Shown: piece after piece, positions 29,342 through 39,170 of the stretch | Layout of the letters: each line of letters begins with the position of its first letter | Numbering within the stretch: the stretch's first letter is position 1 | Source: Hyphomonas adhaerens MHS-3 | Lineage (GTDB): Bacteria; Pseudomonadota; Alphaproteobacteria; Caulobacterales; Hyphomonadaceae | Length of the DNA: 64,000 bases | Direction: 5' to 3' | Assembly: GCF_000685235.1 (NCBI RefSeq) | Contig: NZ_ARYH01000002.1 | Coordinates: 310,001 to 374,000, forward strand | The notes under the pieces: generated by a model | What the model saw: the letters and a program-made list of their open reading frames with translations, nothing else | Told to the model about the DNA's origin: nothing | Databases searched by the model: none | Program-made: the position numbers and the translations under genes

Positions 29342-30562
29342 TTACAGCTCATCCCGGTGCAGGTAGCGCGCCTTGCGGATGGCAGGAAACAAGAACGACC
29401 ACGCAGCCGCCACACCGATTGCCGCCGCTCCTCCGGCGACAACCGTGAAGACGGCACCGAGGAAATGCGCCATGAAGCCTGCCCGGGCTTCTCCCAATTC
29501 ATTCGAGGCGCCAAGGAACACTGAATTCACTGCATTTACCCGGCCGCGGACTTCATCCGGCGTCCAGAGCTGCAGCAGGATTTCGCGAATATAAACCGAC
29601 ACCATGTCGAACGCGCCGATAAGCGCCAGAGCCAGGATCGACAGCCAGGCCAGTGTAGATGCGCCGAACACCATGGTCGCGAGGCCGAAAAGCGCCACGC
29701 AGACGAACAGGATGATGCCCGCATGGTCCTTGATTGGAAAGGCGGTGATGATCCCGATCATGACGACGGCGCCAACACCGGGAGCCGCCCGCAAGAGGCC
29801 CAACCCTGATGGGCCGAGCTCCAGTATATCCCGCGCATAGATCGGAAGCAGAGCAACGGCACCGCCGAGCAGGACAGCGAACAGATCGAGCGAGATCGCA
29901 CCGAGAACGACTTTCTCTTTCCAGACATAGGAGAAGCCACCCAGCAGGGTTTTGAGCGTGGTGGGCTCTCTGGAGCTTTTCTGGGCAGGTTTCGGTATGG
30001 TGAGAATGGTCACGCCCGAAATCAGGAAAAGACATACCGCCGTACCGTAAGCGATCGGCGCACCGAGCCCATAGATCAGGCCACCCAGCACAGGCCCGAG
30101 AATCGAAGCCAATTGCCAGGACGCCGTGATCCACCCCACCGCGTTCGCGAAATCCTCTTTGGGGACAAGATTGACCGCCAGGCTGGACGATGCGGGCGAA
30201 TAGAATGCCCGCGCGACTCCAAACACCGTCAGCGCGCCCAGTACCCATATCGGGTCGAAATGGCCGGACAGCGCGAGACCGAGGATGGCGATGGCGCACG
30301 CCATCTCGACAAACACCGCGAGGCCCATGACATTCCGGCGTCCAAACCGGTCTGCGGTCACACCGGTTACTACCACCAGGATCAAAGCGGGCAGGAATTG
30401 GACCAGTCCGATCCAGCCGAGCAATGCCGCATTCTGGGTCAGATCGTAGATCTGCCAGCCCACCGCCACCGAAACAATCTGGGTGCCCAGAGACGTGCAG
30501 AACCGCGAAAAGAAATAGCGGCTGTAGGCTGAATGCCGGAACGCAGAAAACCTGTCAGACAC
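29342..30562 (-). CDS. MFS exporter (EntS-like, MFS_3 family)
   Basis: A 406-residue inner-membrane transporter with about 12 hydrophobic helices. The MFS motif between helices 2 and 3 is recognisable (GVTADRFGRRNVMGL), and LWTPDEVRGRVNAVNSVF near residue 350 is typical of the EntS/MFS_3 exporters. The substrate is unknown. I favour the GTG start at 30562 (VSDRFSAFRHSAYSRYF), with AGGGG upstream; the frame is open to an ATG at 30607. It follows pleD on the same strand after about 54 bases. Confidence 0.82.
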   Translation of the reverse strand: MSDRFSAFRHSAYSRYFFSRFCTSLGTQIVSVAVGWQIYDLTQNAALLGWIGLVQFLPALILVVVTGVTADRFGRRNVMGLAVFVEMACAIAILGLALSGHFDPIWVLGALTVFGVARAFYSPASSSLAVNLVPKEDFANAVGWITASWQLASILGPVLGGLIYGLGAPIAYGTAVCLFLISGVTILTIPKPAQKSSREPTTLKTLLGGFSYVWKEKVVLGAISLDLFAVLLGGAVALLPIYARDILELGPSGLGLLRAAPGVGAVVMIGIITAFPIKDHAGIILFVCVALFGLATMVFGASTLAWLSILALALIGAFDMVSVYIREILLQLWTPDEVRGRVNAVNSVFLGASNELGEARAGFMAHFLGAVFTVVAGGAAAIGVAAAWSFLFPAIRKARYLHRDEL

Positions 30563-30616
30563 GCCTTTTCCCCTGAGCTGATCGCCGTCTGTGGGGACAG
30601 CTGGCACTCAAGTCAA

Positions 30617-31984
30617 TCAGGCGGCTGTGCTCTCGACCCGGTTACGGCCGGTCGTCTTGGCCTGGTACAGCGCCTGATCCGCCCGTTTCGTGAGATCGGC
30701 GATGGTGTCCTGCTCGCCAGTGATCGTCGACACACCCACACTGACCGTGATCTGAATCCTGAGCGCTGCCCTGCCGACAATGAATGGCGCCATTGCAACG
30801 GCCCGGCGGATTCGTTCTGCCGCCGCACAGGCCAGGTCACCCGGCGTTTCCGGCATGATGACCAGGAATTCTTCTCCGCCCGGACGGCAGACAATATCCA
30901 TTGGCCGTACATTTTCGCGCAAGCGGGTTGCGATCTCCTGCAGCACCTCGTCCCCGGCATCGTGGCCGTACGTATCGTTGACGGACTTGAAGTGATCGAT
31001 GTCCGCCATCATTACAGAGACTGGACGCCCGCCCATGACGGAGCGCTGCATGAACTGGTGCAGCTGACTCATCATGTATCGGCGATTGTAGAGGCCGGTC
31101 AGCTGGTCGATCACCGACAGCTCCAGTCCTTTATCCACGCGGCGCCGGAGCATCTCGATATATCGCGCCCGGCGGGCCTGCGTGCGGACACGCACGAGAA
31201 GTTCCTGTTTGTCGACTGGCGTGAGGATGACATCGCTGGCACCGATCTCGAGTCCCTTGGCAGCGCGCTCGCGATCCTCAGGATCACAGATCAGCAGGAT
31301 GGATACCGCGCGGGTCGCTTCCGTCACCTTGAAGTGCGCACAGAGTTTTAGCGCGTCAAAGGACTTGCTCGGAAGCGACAGGATCATGAGATCCACGCCA
31401 AGACGGGACAGATCCCCCATGGTGCCCGCTTCAGCCAAAGTCACGACCGTATGGCCGGCTTCTCGCAGGACCGCCGCGAGCCTCGCGGAGGCTCTGGGGT
31501 TGTCATCGACAATAAAAATGCGTGCAGGCTGGTCGGACTCTTCCTTCGTGGATTCGAGATCAAGTCCTCCACCAAGTCCATTGGCCTGTCTCTGGCGCAG
31601 TTCCGAAGCCACCGCATTATAGCGCATCAATGCGCCCACCCGGGACATCAGCGCAAAATCATCGACCGGCTTTGTCAGGAAGTCCTCGGCGCCAGCATCA
31701 AGGCCGCGGACCCGGTCTTCCGTATCGCTGAGGGCGGTCACCATGACGACCGGAATGAACGCGGTCGCGGGATCTTCCTTGAGGCGGCGGCAGACCTCGT
31801 AGCCATCCATGCCAGGCATCATCACATCGAGCAGAATGATATCCGGCAATTCCTTCCGGGCGACTTCAAGCGCCTGAGGGCCGTTCTCCGCCTGGATGAC
31901 CGTATAGTATTGTGCTTCGAGCTTGGCCTGCAAAAGGCGCCGGTTAGCCTCGATGTCGTCGACGACAAGGATCCGCGCGCTCAT
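30617..31984 (-). CDS. pleD: Response regulator / diguanylate cyclase PleD
   Basis: Makes c-di-GMP at the stalked pole during the swarmer-to-stalked transition in Caulobacter-type cells. The 455-residue protein has REC1 (1-120, phosphoacceptor Asp53), REC2 (about 155-275), which lacks the acceptor Asp (MILSLPSKS) as expected of the dimerisation adaptor, and a GGDEF domain with GGEEF at 369-373. The inhibitory RxxD site is R360-P-M-D363, correctly five residues ahead. The ATG overlaps the divK stop by 4 bases, giving a divK-pleD operon. Confidence 0.96.
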   Translation of the reverse strand: MSARILVVDDIEANRRLLQAKLEAQYYTVIQAENGPQALEVARKELPDIILLDVMMPGMDGYEVCRRLKEDPATAFIPVVMVTALSDTEDRVRGLDAGAEDFLTKPVDDFALMSRVGALMRYNAVASELRQRQANGLGGGLDLESTKEESDQPARIFIVDDNPRASARLAAVLREAGHTVVTLAEAGTMGDLSRLGVDLMILSLPSKSFDALKLCAHFKVTEATRAVSILLICDPEDRERAAKGLEIGASDVILTPVDKQELLVRVRTQARRARYIEMLRRRVDKGLELSVIDQLTGLYNRRYMMSQLHQFMQRSVMGGRPVSVMMADIDHFKSVNDTYGHDAGDEVLQEIATRLRENVRPMDIVCRPGGEEFLVIMPETPGDLACAAAERIRRAVAMAPFIVGRAALRIQITVSVGVSTITGEQDTIADLTKRADQALYQAKTTGRNRVESTAA

Positions 31985-32370
31985 GCTGCTTCCTTCGGCA
32001 TGAGTGATTCCACGGCCTTGATGAAGGTCATGATCTGGATCGGCTTGGAGAGGTACCCCTCACAGCCGGCTTCCCGCACACGCTGCTCATCGGCCCGCAT
32101 GGCAAAAGCCGTCACTGCAAGCACCGGGATGTGGGCGACTTTCTCGTCATCCTTCAGCCAGCGCGTGATATCCAGCCCCGAAACTTCCGGCAGCTGGATG
32201 TCCATGATGATCAGATCCGGCTGCTCCCTGCGAGCGATCTCAACCGCTTTCGCGCCGTCGCGGCACTGATAGGTTTCGTACCCATAAGCGTCCAACAGGT
32301 CGCAAAACAGGCGCATGTTGAGTTCATTGTCCTCAACAACCAGCACTTTTCTGGTTTTCGCGTCTGCCAT
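31981..32370 (-). CDS. divK: Single-domain response regulator DivK
   Basis: Cell-cycle regulator that, when phosphorylated, redirects the DivL-CckA pathway and so lowers CtrA activity. The 129-residue receiver domain has the acidic pair VVEDN, phosphoacceptor Asp57 in [13 protein letters not shown], and the conserved Lys in GYLSKPIQ. No output domain. It is first in an operon with pleD. A CtrA-like box lies 68-82 bases upstream, consistent with CtrA control of divK as known in Caulobacter. Confidence 0.95.
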   Translation of the reverse strand: MADAKTRKVLVVEDNELNMRLFCDLLDAYGYETYQCRDGAKAVEIARREQPDLIIMDIQLPEVSGLDITRWLKDDEKVAHIPVLAVTAFAMRADEQRVREAGCEGYLSKPIQIMTFIKAVESLMPKEAA

Positions 32371-32437
32371 TTTTCCCCACGTTTACGAGCGATTCGGAGC
32401 GGACCTTACCGTACCAGACCAGCTATACGGCAAAAGC

Positions 32438-32452
32438 TTAACGGGTGTTTAC
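32438..32452. promoter_or_regulatory. Near-consensus CtrA binding site
   Basis: TTAA, 7 bases, TTAC; the CtrA consensus is TTAA-N7-TTAA, so 7 of 8 positions match. It lies in the 133-base divergent region between divK and dinB, 68-82 bases from the divK start. It is the only good match I found in an intergenic region of the window. Confidence 0.5.
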
Positions 32453-32480
32453 GGGTCTCTTCAGATTGCCGCCAGATCCG

Positions 32481-32495
32481 GAACATGGCATGAAC
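32481..32495. promoter_or_regulatory. LexA (SOS) box of the alphaproteobacterial type
   Basis: GAAC, 7 bases, GAAC: a perfect match to the direct-repeat LexA operator of Alphaproteobacteria (GTTC-N7-GTTC on the other strand). It ends 8 bases before the dinB start codon, where a bound repressor would block transcription or initiation of the lesion-bypass polymerase. Confidence 0.75.
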
Positions 32496-32503
32496 ACGGG
32501 ATT

Positions 32504-33778
32504 ATGAGCCTGTTGTGCCGGGACTGTTTTCATTTTGACCGCTTAGACGGTGATTCCTGCCCGAGCTGCAGTAGCCGACGCATTGTTTGTCATTCCGGGC
32601 TTCAAAATCTCGGCGTCGCGCACATCGATTGCGATGCATTCTTCGCGGCAATCGAAAAAAGAGACAATCCGGACCTGAAGGACAAACCCATCATCGTCGG
32701 TGGCGGTGAACGCGGCGTGGTGCTCACTTGCTGCTATATCGCGCGGCTTTATGGCGTCCGGTCGGCGATGCCCATGTTCCAGGCCCTGAAACTTTGCCCG
32801 GAAGCCACCGTTGTGAAGCCGAGCCGCCACAAGTATTCTGAAGCCGCGGCCGTCGTGCGGGAGAAAATGGAAGCGCTCACCCCACTGGTGCAACCCGTCT
32901 CGATCGATGAGGCCTATCTGGACCTGACGGGCACAGAGGCGGTTCACAAGGCACCGCCAGCTGCCTCCCTTGCCCGGCTGGCCGCAGAAATCGAGGAAGA
33001 GCTTCACATCACGGTGTCGATCGGTCTCTCGTCCAACAAGTTCCTGGCCAAAACCGCCAGCGAACTGGACAAGCCGAGAGGGTTCGCTGTCATCTCACCG
33101 GACGAGGCCGAAGCTCTGTTGGCCCCCCGCCCGGTTGGCTTTCTTCACGGTGTGGGGCCGAAATTCGCCGCGAAGCTGGAACGGGATGGATTTGAAACGG
33201 TGGGAGACATTCAGCGCGCAGACCTCAAGGCGCTTATTGGCCGGTATGGCGAAACCGGCATGTGGCTGAAACGTGTGTCCCATGGACAGGACAATCGCCC
33301 CGTCCGCACAGATGAAGAGCGCAAATCGGTCTCGACGGAAACGACCTTCCGAACCGACATCGCAGATCCCGCTGCGCTGGAAGACCAGCTCTGGAAACTC
33401 TGCGTGAAAACGTCTGACCGCGCCAAACAGATCGGGGTCGTTGGCGCCGTCATCACACTCAAACTCAAAACCTCCAACTTCAAACCTCTCACACGGCGTG
33501 TGTCCCTGTCAGAGCCTACTCAGATCGCGCAGTCGATTTTTCGTGCGTCCCGACCGCTCCTGGCCCGGGAGGCAGACGGCCGCCGAAAATTCCGGCTGAT
33601 CGGCATTGGACTTTCTGAACTCTCTGCTCATCGCGCGGACGAAACCGACCTGCTCGACCCTCGGATTGCCCGGCGCGCAGCCGCAGAGCGCGCATCGGAT
33701 GCGGCTCGCGCAAAATTCGGCGCCGGCGCCGTCATGACCGGCCGGACAGCCCGCATGGATCATAAACCCGAGGAATAG
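32504..33778 (+). CDS. dinB: DNA polymerase IV (Y family)
   Basis: Error-prone lesion-bypass polymerase. The 424-residue protein has the N-terminal zinc-ribbon extension common in Alphaproteobacteria (Cys5, Cys8, Cys19, Cys22). The palm follows, with metal-binding HIDCDAFFAAIE (Asp42) and SIDEAYLDLTG, then helix-hairpin-helix (LHGVGPKFAAKLERDGF) and the little-finger domain. The ATG 32504 retains the ribbon. A perfect LexA box sits directly upstream, so SOS induction is expected. Confidence 0.95.
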   Translation: MSLLCRDCFHFDRLDGDSCPSCSSRRIVCHSGLQNLGVAHIDCDAFFAAIEKRDNPDLKDKPIIVGGGERGVVLTCCYIARLYGVRSAMPMFQALKLCPEATVVKPSRHKYSEAAAVVREKMEALTPLVQPVSIDEAYLDLTGTEAVHKAPPAASLARLAAEIEEELHITVSIGLSSNKFLAKTASELDKPRGFAVISPDEAEALLAPRPVGFLHGVGPKFAAKLERDGFETVGDIQRADLKALIGRYGETGMWLKRVSHGQDNRPVRTDEERKSVSTETTFRTDIADPAALEDQLWKLCVKTSDRAKQIGVVGAVITLKLKTSNFKPLTRRVSLSEPTQIAQSIFRASRPLLAREADGRRKFRLIGIGLSELSAHRADETDLLDPRIARRAAAERASDAARAKFGAGAVMTGRTARMDHKPEE

Positions 33779-33850
33779 TCGCATGACGCTTGCGGCCTCG
33801 AGCGGTGTGCGGCAAGTCTGCGGCAGCTGAACCAAACTGGAGATATTTCC

Positions 33851-34312
33851 ATGAGCACCCCTGAAGAACGCCTCGACGCCCTCGGCATTGCGCTTCCCGA
33901 GCCGATGAAGCCGGTGGCCACTTACGTGCCCTACGTCATGACCGGGAACCTGCTGTTCATCTCTGGTCAGGTCAGCGCAAGCGCGGAGGGCCGCATGATC
34001 GGCCGGCTGGGTGAGAACATGGAACTCTCCGCTGGCCAGCAAGCCGCCAGGCAGTGCGGAATCAATCTCATTTCCCAATGCAAGGCCGCCCTGGGAGATC
34101 TGTCACGCGTGAAGCAGGTTGTGAAACTCGGCGGATTCGTGAACGCCCACCCAGATTTCAAAGACATCCCGCAGGTCATCAATGGCTGCTCCGACCTGAT
34201 GGTCGAAGTCTTCGGCGATGCCGGCCGGCACGCCCGTTCAGCAGTCGCCTGCCCGGTGCTTCCGCTTGGTGTCGCCGTTGAAGTCGATGCCATTATCGAG
34301 TTTACCGGCTAG
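33851..34312 (+). CDS. RidA/YjgF-family protein
   Basis: A 153-residue member of the Rid family, whose best-known role is hydrolysing reactive enamines/imines from PLP enzymes. It has GNLLFISGQVSAS, VKLGGFVNAHPDF, and the signature RSAVACPVLPLGVAVEVDA, in which the Arg corresponds to the carboxylate-binding residue. The longer form (about 150 residues) places it in a Rid subgroup other than archetypal RidA, so the exact substrate is open. GGAG precedes the ATG. It is 2 bases from the next gene. Confidence 0.88.
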   Translation: MSTPEERLDALGIALPEPMKPVATYVPYVMTGNLLFISGQVSASAEGRMIGRLGENMELSAGQQAARQCGINLISQCKAALGDLSRVKQVVKLGGFVNAHPDFKDIPQVINGCSDLMVEVFGDAGRHARSAVACPVLPLGVAVEVDAIIEFTG

Positions 34313-34314
34313 CC

Positions 34315-35049
34315 ATGGCCACGCCGTTCGATCCCCGCAAGTTCCGCTACGCGCACCGCGGTCTTTGGTCGGCAAATGGCCCGCCGGAGAACTCTCTTGA
34401 AGCCTTCCGGCGCGCGCGCATGGCCGGTCTGGGCATCGAATTCGATGTCCGGCCGGCACGCGACGGCACACCGGTCGTGTTCCATGACGATACGCTCGAC
34501 CGGATGACAAAACGCTCCGGCAAGACGGAAGAGCTGAATTCGAAGGAATTGAGCCGACTTTCACTTGCCGACACATCGGAACGACTTCCGGCGTTTGTCG
34601 AACTTCTTCGCATCTGGCCCTATCAGCTTCCGCTGCTGACCGAACTCAAGATCGACGGCAAAACAGATCCCGAAGCCTTCGCCCGCCGGGTCGGTGACCG
34701 TCTGGCGCATTGGAAAGGTTTCGCGGCGGCGATGAGCTTTTCCGAAAAGGCGGTCCGCGCGTTGCCTATGGGGCTGATGCGTGGCCAGCTGATCGGAGCC
34801 GCGGCCAAAGTAGGTGAAGACATTTTCGACGGCGTTCTCGAACGAGCCGTTCAGGACAGGGTCGACTACCTTGCAGTCCATACATCTGACATCGAACGTG
34901 CAGCCCTCAAATCGCAGGGCAGCAATCTGCCCATCGTTGTCTGGACGGTGCGCAGCGAAGACGAGCTTGAGCGCTGCAAGGCGCAGAACGCTGCGGTGAT
35001 TTTCGAACATATGGATCCGGAACTGGTCTCACGGCGGCTGAACACCTAG
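34315..35049 (+). CDS. ugpQ: Glycerophosphodiester phosphodiesterase
   Basis: Cleaves deacylated phospholipid headgroups to glycerol-3-phosphate and an alcohol. The 244-residue TIM barrel has catalytic and metal residues in YAHRGLWSANGPPENSLEAF, IEFDVRPARDGTPVVFHDD and LTELKIDG. No signal peptide, so it is cytosolic like UgpQ. It lies in a tight same-strand run with the RidA-like gene (2-base gap) and the FemAB-like gene. Confidence 0.9.
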   Translation: MATPFDPRKFRYAHRGLWSANGPPENSLEAFRRARMAGLGIEFDVRPARDGTPVVFHDDTLDRMTKRSGKTEELNSKELSRLSLADTSERLPAFVELLRIWPYQLPLLTELKIDGKTDPEAFARRVGDRLAHWKGFAAAMSFSEKAVRALPMGLMRGQLIGAAAKVGEDIFDGVLERAVQDRVDYLAVHTSDIERAALKSQGSNLPIVVWTVRSEDELERCKAQNAAVIFEHMDPELVSRRLNT

Positions 35050-35059
35050 ATTGGAAGCC

Positions 35060-36223
35060 ATGGACGAAACGAACTTCCGTATCGACATCGTCACCGGGCT
35101 TGAAGAAGTCGATCCTGACGAGTGGAATGCCGTCGCAAATCCTCCGGGCATGCGCCGGGATCCGTTTCTAAGCTGGGAGTTTCTTGAGGCGCTGGAAAGC
35201 TCAGGCGCGGCCACGCCCGAAACCGGATGGATTCCGCGCCACATTCTTGTGCGCGATGCGAATGATGTTCTGCGCGGCGCCATGCCGCTTTATGGCAAGA
35301 CCCATTCGCGCGGGGAGTTCGTCTTCGATCATTCCTGGGCCGACGCCTTCGAACGCGCAGGCGGGACCTACTATCCGAAACTGTTGAGCGCCGTGCCCTT
35401 CACGCCGGTCACCGGCCGCCGGCGCCTCACGGCCCCCGGCCCGGACGAAGCCCGGATCAAGGCCCTGCTGCTGAACGCGGCGGTCAGCTTCGCCGAGCAG
35501 AACAAACTCTCGTCACTGCACATCAACTTCCTCGAAGAAGAAGATTCTCAATCCCTGATGCTCAACGGCATGCTTTGCCGGACTGATCAGCAATTCCACT
35601 GGTTCAATGACGGGTATGAGAGCTTCGACGATTTCCTGTCGGTTCTATCGTCATCGAAACGTAAGAACCTTCGCAAGGAACGCGCGAAAGCCCAGGCTGG
35701 CCTCGAATTCCTCCACCTTCGCGGCGACGATATCACGGAAGAGCATCTCGACCGGTTCTTTGAGTTCTACCTTGATACCGGCAGCCGAAAATGGGGGTCG
35801 CCATACCTGACCCGCCTGACCTTCTCCCTCCTCCGGGAGCGCATGGCAAACGACATGCTCATCATCTTTGCGATGGAAGACGGAGAAGCGATTGCCGGGG
35901 CGCTGAACCTGATCGGCTCTGACACGCTGTACGGCCGGTACTGGGGCACGCTCGATCCGCGCCCGATGCTGCACTTCGAAACCTGCTACTATCAGGCAAT
36001 TGATTATGCCATCGCCAACAAGCTGGCAGTTGTCGAGGCGGGTGCACAGGGCGGCCACAAACTGGCGCGCGGTTACGTCCCGGTACTGACTTATTCAGTC
36101 CACTGGATCGCTCATCCTGGCTTGCGGGATGCCGTGGCGGATTATCTGGAGCGCGAACGCGCCGCTGTTGAACACGATCTGGACTACCTGAACGAGCGAA
36201 CGCCGTTTAAGAAGGGCGAATGA
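35060..36223 (+). CDS. FemAB-like GNAT-fold protein (DUF482)
   Basis: A 387-residue protein of the PF04339 'peptidogalycan biosynthesis/FemAB-like' family. Family segments are FVFDHSWADAFERAGGTYYP, KLLSAVPFTPVTGRR, SSSKRKNLRKERAKAQAG and FETCYYQAIDYAI. It is predicted to have an acyltransferase fold; the substrate is unknown and a true cell-wall role is not shown. The start is taken at ATG 35060 (MDETNFRIDIV); TTG 35051 is an alternative. It overlaps the next gene by 4 bases. Confidence 0.82.
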   Translation: MDETNFRIDIVTGLEEVDPDEWNAVANPPGMRRDPFLSWEFLEALESSGAATPETGWIPRHILVRDANDVLRGAMPLYGKTHSRGEFVFDHSWADAFERAGGTYYPKLLSAVPFTPVTGRRRLTAPGPDEARIKALLLNAAVSFAEQNKLSSLHINFLEEEDSQSLMLNGMLCRTDQQFHWFNDGYESFDDFLSVLSSSKRKNLRKERAKAQAGLEFLHLRGDDITEEHLDRFFEFYLDTGSRKWGSPYLTRLTFSLLRERMANDMLIIFAMEDGEAIAGALNLIGSDTLYGRYWGTLDPRPMLHFETCYYQAIDYAIANKLAVVEAGAQGGHKLARGYVPVLTYSVHWIAHPGLRDAVADYLERERAAVEHDLDYLNERTPFKKGE

Positions 36224-36630
36224 GCCCCAGATCTACATTCGGCACCTACTTGATGATGGAAGAAGCACTGATCGTTGCGTCCCTGCTGACCGATGGCGGC
36301 TTCAACGCCACGGTAGACAATTATGGCCACACATCCATCAATCCCTTTTACATCCCTGCGCTGGGTGGCATCAGGATCAGCATTCCGACCAGACAGCTGA
36401 AAGCTGCCCGGGAGTATGTGCGGAACATGAAGGACACTGCGGCAGTCCGTGTGGAAGAAGCGCTGCAGGAACCCATTATCTACGTTGTCCCCAAGCGCAT
36501 ACGATGGCGGGCATGGGCAATGGTTTTGATTTCCCTTGATCCTCTGATCATTCTCGCCGGAATGGCATTGATCTGGAAACACCGAACAAGCGATGACGAA
36601 AAACACATGACAATTCTAGAAAGGCCCTAA
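36220..36630 (+). CDS. DUF2007-like protein with one C-terminal transmembrane helix
   Basis: A 136-residue protein. Residues 10-70 resemble the DUF2007 'putative signal-transducing' domain (EEALIVASLLTDGGFNATVDN, then GGIRISIPTRQLKAAREYV), a small ferredoxin-like fold. One membrane helix (about 98-119) follows. Function unknown. It is coupled to the FemAB-like gene by ATGA and ends 1 base before the HIT gene. Confidence 0.65.
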   Translation: MSPRSTFGTYLMMEEALIVASLLTDGGFNATVDNYGHTSINPFYIPALGGIRISIPTRQLKAAREYVRNMKDTAAVRVEEALQEPIIYVVPKRIRWRAWAMVLISLDPLIILAGMALIWKHRTSDDEKHMTILERP

Positions 36631-36631
36631 A

Positions 36632-37066
36632 TTGACGCTTCACGACTCTTACGACCCGAACAACATTTTTGCGAAAATCATCAAAGGCGAAATGCCGAGC
36701 ATCAAGGTGTATGAGGACGAAGTCGCCCTCGCCTTCATGGATGTCTTCCCTCAAAGCGAAGGGCATACGCTGGTGATCCCGAAGCTGGTTCAGGCCCGGA
36801 ACCTCCTCGACATGCCGTCAGACTATCTCGGCCAATACATGCTGAAGGTGCAGAAAGTCACCCGCGCTGTCGAGAAGGCCCTTACGCCAGACGGTCTGAT
36901 GGTCAGTCAGTTCAATGGTGCCCCGGCCGGTCAGACCGTCTACCACCTGCATTTCCACATCATACCGCGCTGGGAAGACAAGCCGCTCGGCCGCCATGCC
37001 GAAGGCGGCATGGCGAAACCGGAGGAACTGGAACCAATCGCGGAGAAAATCCGGGCGGCACTCTGA
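36632..37066 (+). CDS. HIT-family nucleotide hydrolase
   Basis: A 144-residue histidine-triad protein that likely hydrolyses AMP-linked phosphoramidates (Hint type). It has [20 protein letters not shown] at the N-terminus and the triad HLHFHIIPRW at about residue 105. It starts with TTG at 36632, preceded by AAGG 7 bases upstream; there is no ATG before the core begins. Convergent with gatB, 4 bases apart. Confidence 0.92.
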   Translation: MTLHDSYDPNNIFAKIIKGEMPSIKVYEDEVALAFMDVFPQSEGHTLVIPKLVQARNLLDMPSDYLGQYMLKVQKVTRAVEKALTPDGLMVSQFNGAPAGQTVYHLHFHIIPRWEDKPLGRHAEGGMAKPEELEPIAEKIRAAL

Positions 37067-37070
37067 CGCC

Positions 37071-38582
37071 TTAGAGGCCGAGTTTCGCTTTCAGAATATC
37101 GTTGACGGCTTTCGGGTTGGCCTTGCCGCCCGAAGCCTTCATCACCTGCCCGACAAACCAGCCCATGGTCTTCGGCTTTTCCTTCACCTGAGCAACCTGC
37201 TCCGGATTGGCGGCAATGATTTCGTCAACGACTTTTTCGATCGCGCCGGTGTCCGTCACCTGCTTCAGGCCATGCTTTTCGACGATGTCCGCCGGCTTGC
37301 CTTCGCCCGCGATCATCCGTCCAAAGACATCCTTGGCGATCTTACCACTGATCGTGTCATTGGAGATCAGTTCGATCAGGCCGCCGAGATCAACCGCTGA
37401 GACCGGGCTTTCGGACAGCTCCAGGTCTTCCTTGTTGAGATAACCGAACAACTCCTGCGTGACCCAGTTGGCCGCAAGTTTTGCATCGCGTCCCTTGGCG
37501 ACTTCCTCAAAGAAGGCAGCTTTTTCGGCTTCTGCCGTCAGAACACCCGCATCGTAGCGCGACAGCCCATAGTCTGCTTCGAAACGCGCACGCTTCTCGT
37601 CCGGCAGTTCCGGCAGGGTCGAGCGGATTTCCTCGATCCAGGCTTCTTCCACTTCCAGCGGCAGAAGGTCCGGATCCGGGAAGTAGCGGTAGTCGTGCGC
37701 ATCTTCCTTGGAGCGCATCGACCGGGTCTCGCCCTTGTTCGGATCGAACAGGCGGGTTTCCTGATCCACCTTGCCGCCGCCTTCGATGATCTCGATCTGG
37801 CGCCGCGCTTCATACTCGATGGCTTGCTGAATGAAGCGGAACGAGTTCATGTTCTTGATCTCGCAGCGCGTGCCGAGATGGCCGAAATCCCCCGTCTCGC
37901 GGTATTTTTCGTACTGGCCAGGCTTGCAGACAGACACGTTCACATCGGCGCGAAGGTTGCCCTTCTCCATGTCACCATCGCAGGTGCCGAGCGCGATGAC
38001 GATGGCGCGCAGCTTCTTCACATAAGCGGCCGCCTCTGCCGGTGTCCGTACGTCCGGACGGGAGACGATTTCCATCAGCGCCACGCCGGACCGGTTGAGA
38101 TCCACATAGGTGGAATTCGGATCCATGTCGTGGATGGACTTGCCTGCATCCTGCTCCAGGTGCAGGCGCTCGATCCGGCACGGGAACGAATAGGCTTCGC
38201 CGCCATGTGCCGGTTCCACGTCCACTTCAATTTCGCCCTCGCCGACGATCGGATGCGCGAACTGGCTGATCTGATAGCCCTGCGGCAGGTCGGGATAGAA
38301 ATAGTTCTTACGGTCAAAGCGGCTGTAGTGATTGATCTGAGCCTTCAGGCCGAGACCCGTGCGGATCGCCTGCTCGACACAGTACCTGTTAATGACCGGC
38401 AGCATGCCCGGCATGGCCGCATCGACCAGAGACACATTGCAGTTCGGATCGGCGCCAAATGCGGTTGCGGCCCCGGAAAACAGCTTCGCATTGGAGGCAA
38501 CCTGAGCGTGGACTTCGAGGCCCATCACAAGTTCCCAGTCACCTGTGTCGCCCTTGATTGTGTAGGGAGTGCGTACAGACAT
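37071..38582 (-). CDS. gatB: Asp-tRNA(Asn)/Glu-tRNA(Gln) amidotransferase subunit B
   Basis: Kinase/transamidase subunit of GatCAB, which amidates mischarged tRNA. The 503-residue protein has the GatB catalytic core ([56 protein letters not shown]) and the C-terminal tRNA-binding YqeY-like tail ([20 protein letters not shown]). Its partners gatA and gatC are downstream on the same strand orientation but separated by other genes. Confidence 0.97.
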   Translation of the reverse strand: MSVRTPYTIKGDTGDWELVMGLEVHAQVASNAKLFSGAATAFGADPNCNVSLVDAAMPGMLPVINRYCVEQAIRTGLGLKAQINHYSRFDRKNYFYPDLPQGYQISQFAHPIVGEGEIEVDVEPAHGGEAYSFPCRIERLHLEQDAGKSIHDMDPNSTYVDLNRSGVALMEIVSRPDVRTPAEAAAYVKKLRAIVIALGTCDGDMEKGNLRADVNVSVCKPGQYEKYRETGDFGHLGTRCEIKNMNSFRFIQQAIEYEARRQIEIIEGGGKVDQETRLFDPNKGETRSMRSKEDAHDYRYFPDPDLLPLEVEEAWIEEIRSTLPELPDEKRARFEADYGLSRYDAGVLTAEAEKAAFFEEVAKGRDAKLAANWVTQELFGYLNKEDLELSESPVSAVDLGGLIELISNDTISGKIAKDVFGRMIAGEGKPADIVEKHGLKQVTDTGAIEKVVDEIIAANPEQVAQVKEKPKTMGWFVGQVMKASGGKANPKAVNDILKAKLGL

Positions 38583-38783
38583 GCTTTCCTCGATTGGTCA
38601 CAGCAGAATCCAGACCTTTTACTCCCCTGCGGACGGCCCTGTCGAGCCGTGCTGACACCGCACAAGGCACTGAAATATCCGGTTTTATGGACTTCGTGAA
38701 AACTAGGGGGTTTTCCTAGGTCCCGATGTGCGGCAAATTTACCCGACTGCTTCGGGAGGAAGCGAGAAGGGGAAAACAAAAAA

Positions 38784-39170
38784 ATGCTCTTCAAAATGAT
38801 CCTTGATGGCGCCAGCGACGACGAACGCCATATTGCGCAAGGCTTTCTGCGCCACATCATTGCCGGGTTCGCCATCGGTCTGATTTTCGGCGGGACCATG
38901 TTTGGCGCCCTGTTCCTGACGCTCGGCAAGCTCGACATGAACATTCCGATCCTGTTCATCCTGGCCATGCTGCTTCAGTTCGGTCCGATCGGCGGGCTGA
39001 TCGGTGCGGGTGTTCACGTTACCCGGATTGCAGATCGTGGTGATAAAGAAACAGATGATGATGAGCTGCGCGGCGGCACGAAAGCACCTGTGGTCAGCAC
39101 CACAGACGCAACGCCAGCCAGCAAACGCAAGAAAGCTCCTAAAGCTTCCCCTGTTCCTTCGCTCGCCTGA
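38784..39170 (+). CDS. Small two-helix membrane protein, unknown function
   Basis: A 128-residue protein with transmembrane helices at about 25-48 and 54-77, both glycine-rich, and a charged Thr/Lys tail. I recognise no family. A purine-rich stretch (gggagg, then aagggg) precedes the ATG. The last 32 bases overlap the convergent gene on the other strand. About 200 bases separate it from gatB, divergently. Confidence 0.6.
   Translation: MLFKMILDGASDDERHIAQGFLRHIIAGFAIGLIFGGTMFGALFLTLGKLDMNIPILFILAMLLQFGPIGGLIGAGVHVTRIADRGDKETDDDELRGGTKAPVVSTTDATPASKRKKAPKASPVPSLA

Noticed and set aside
38702-38719. Short inverted repeat (ctagg...cctag) upstream of the small membrane protein gene
   Set aside because: Only 5 bp of pairing; not distinguishable from chance.
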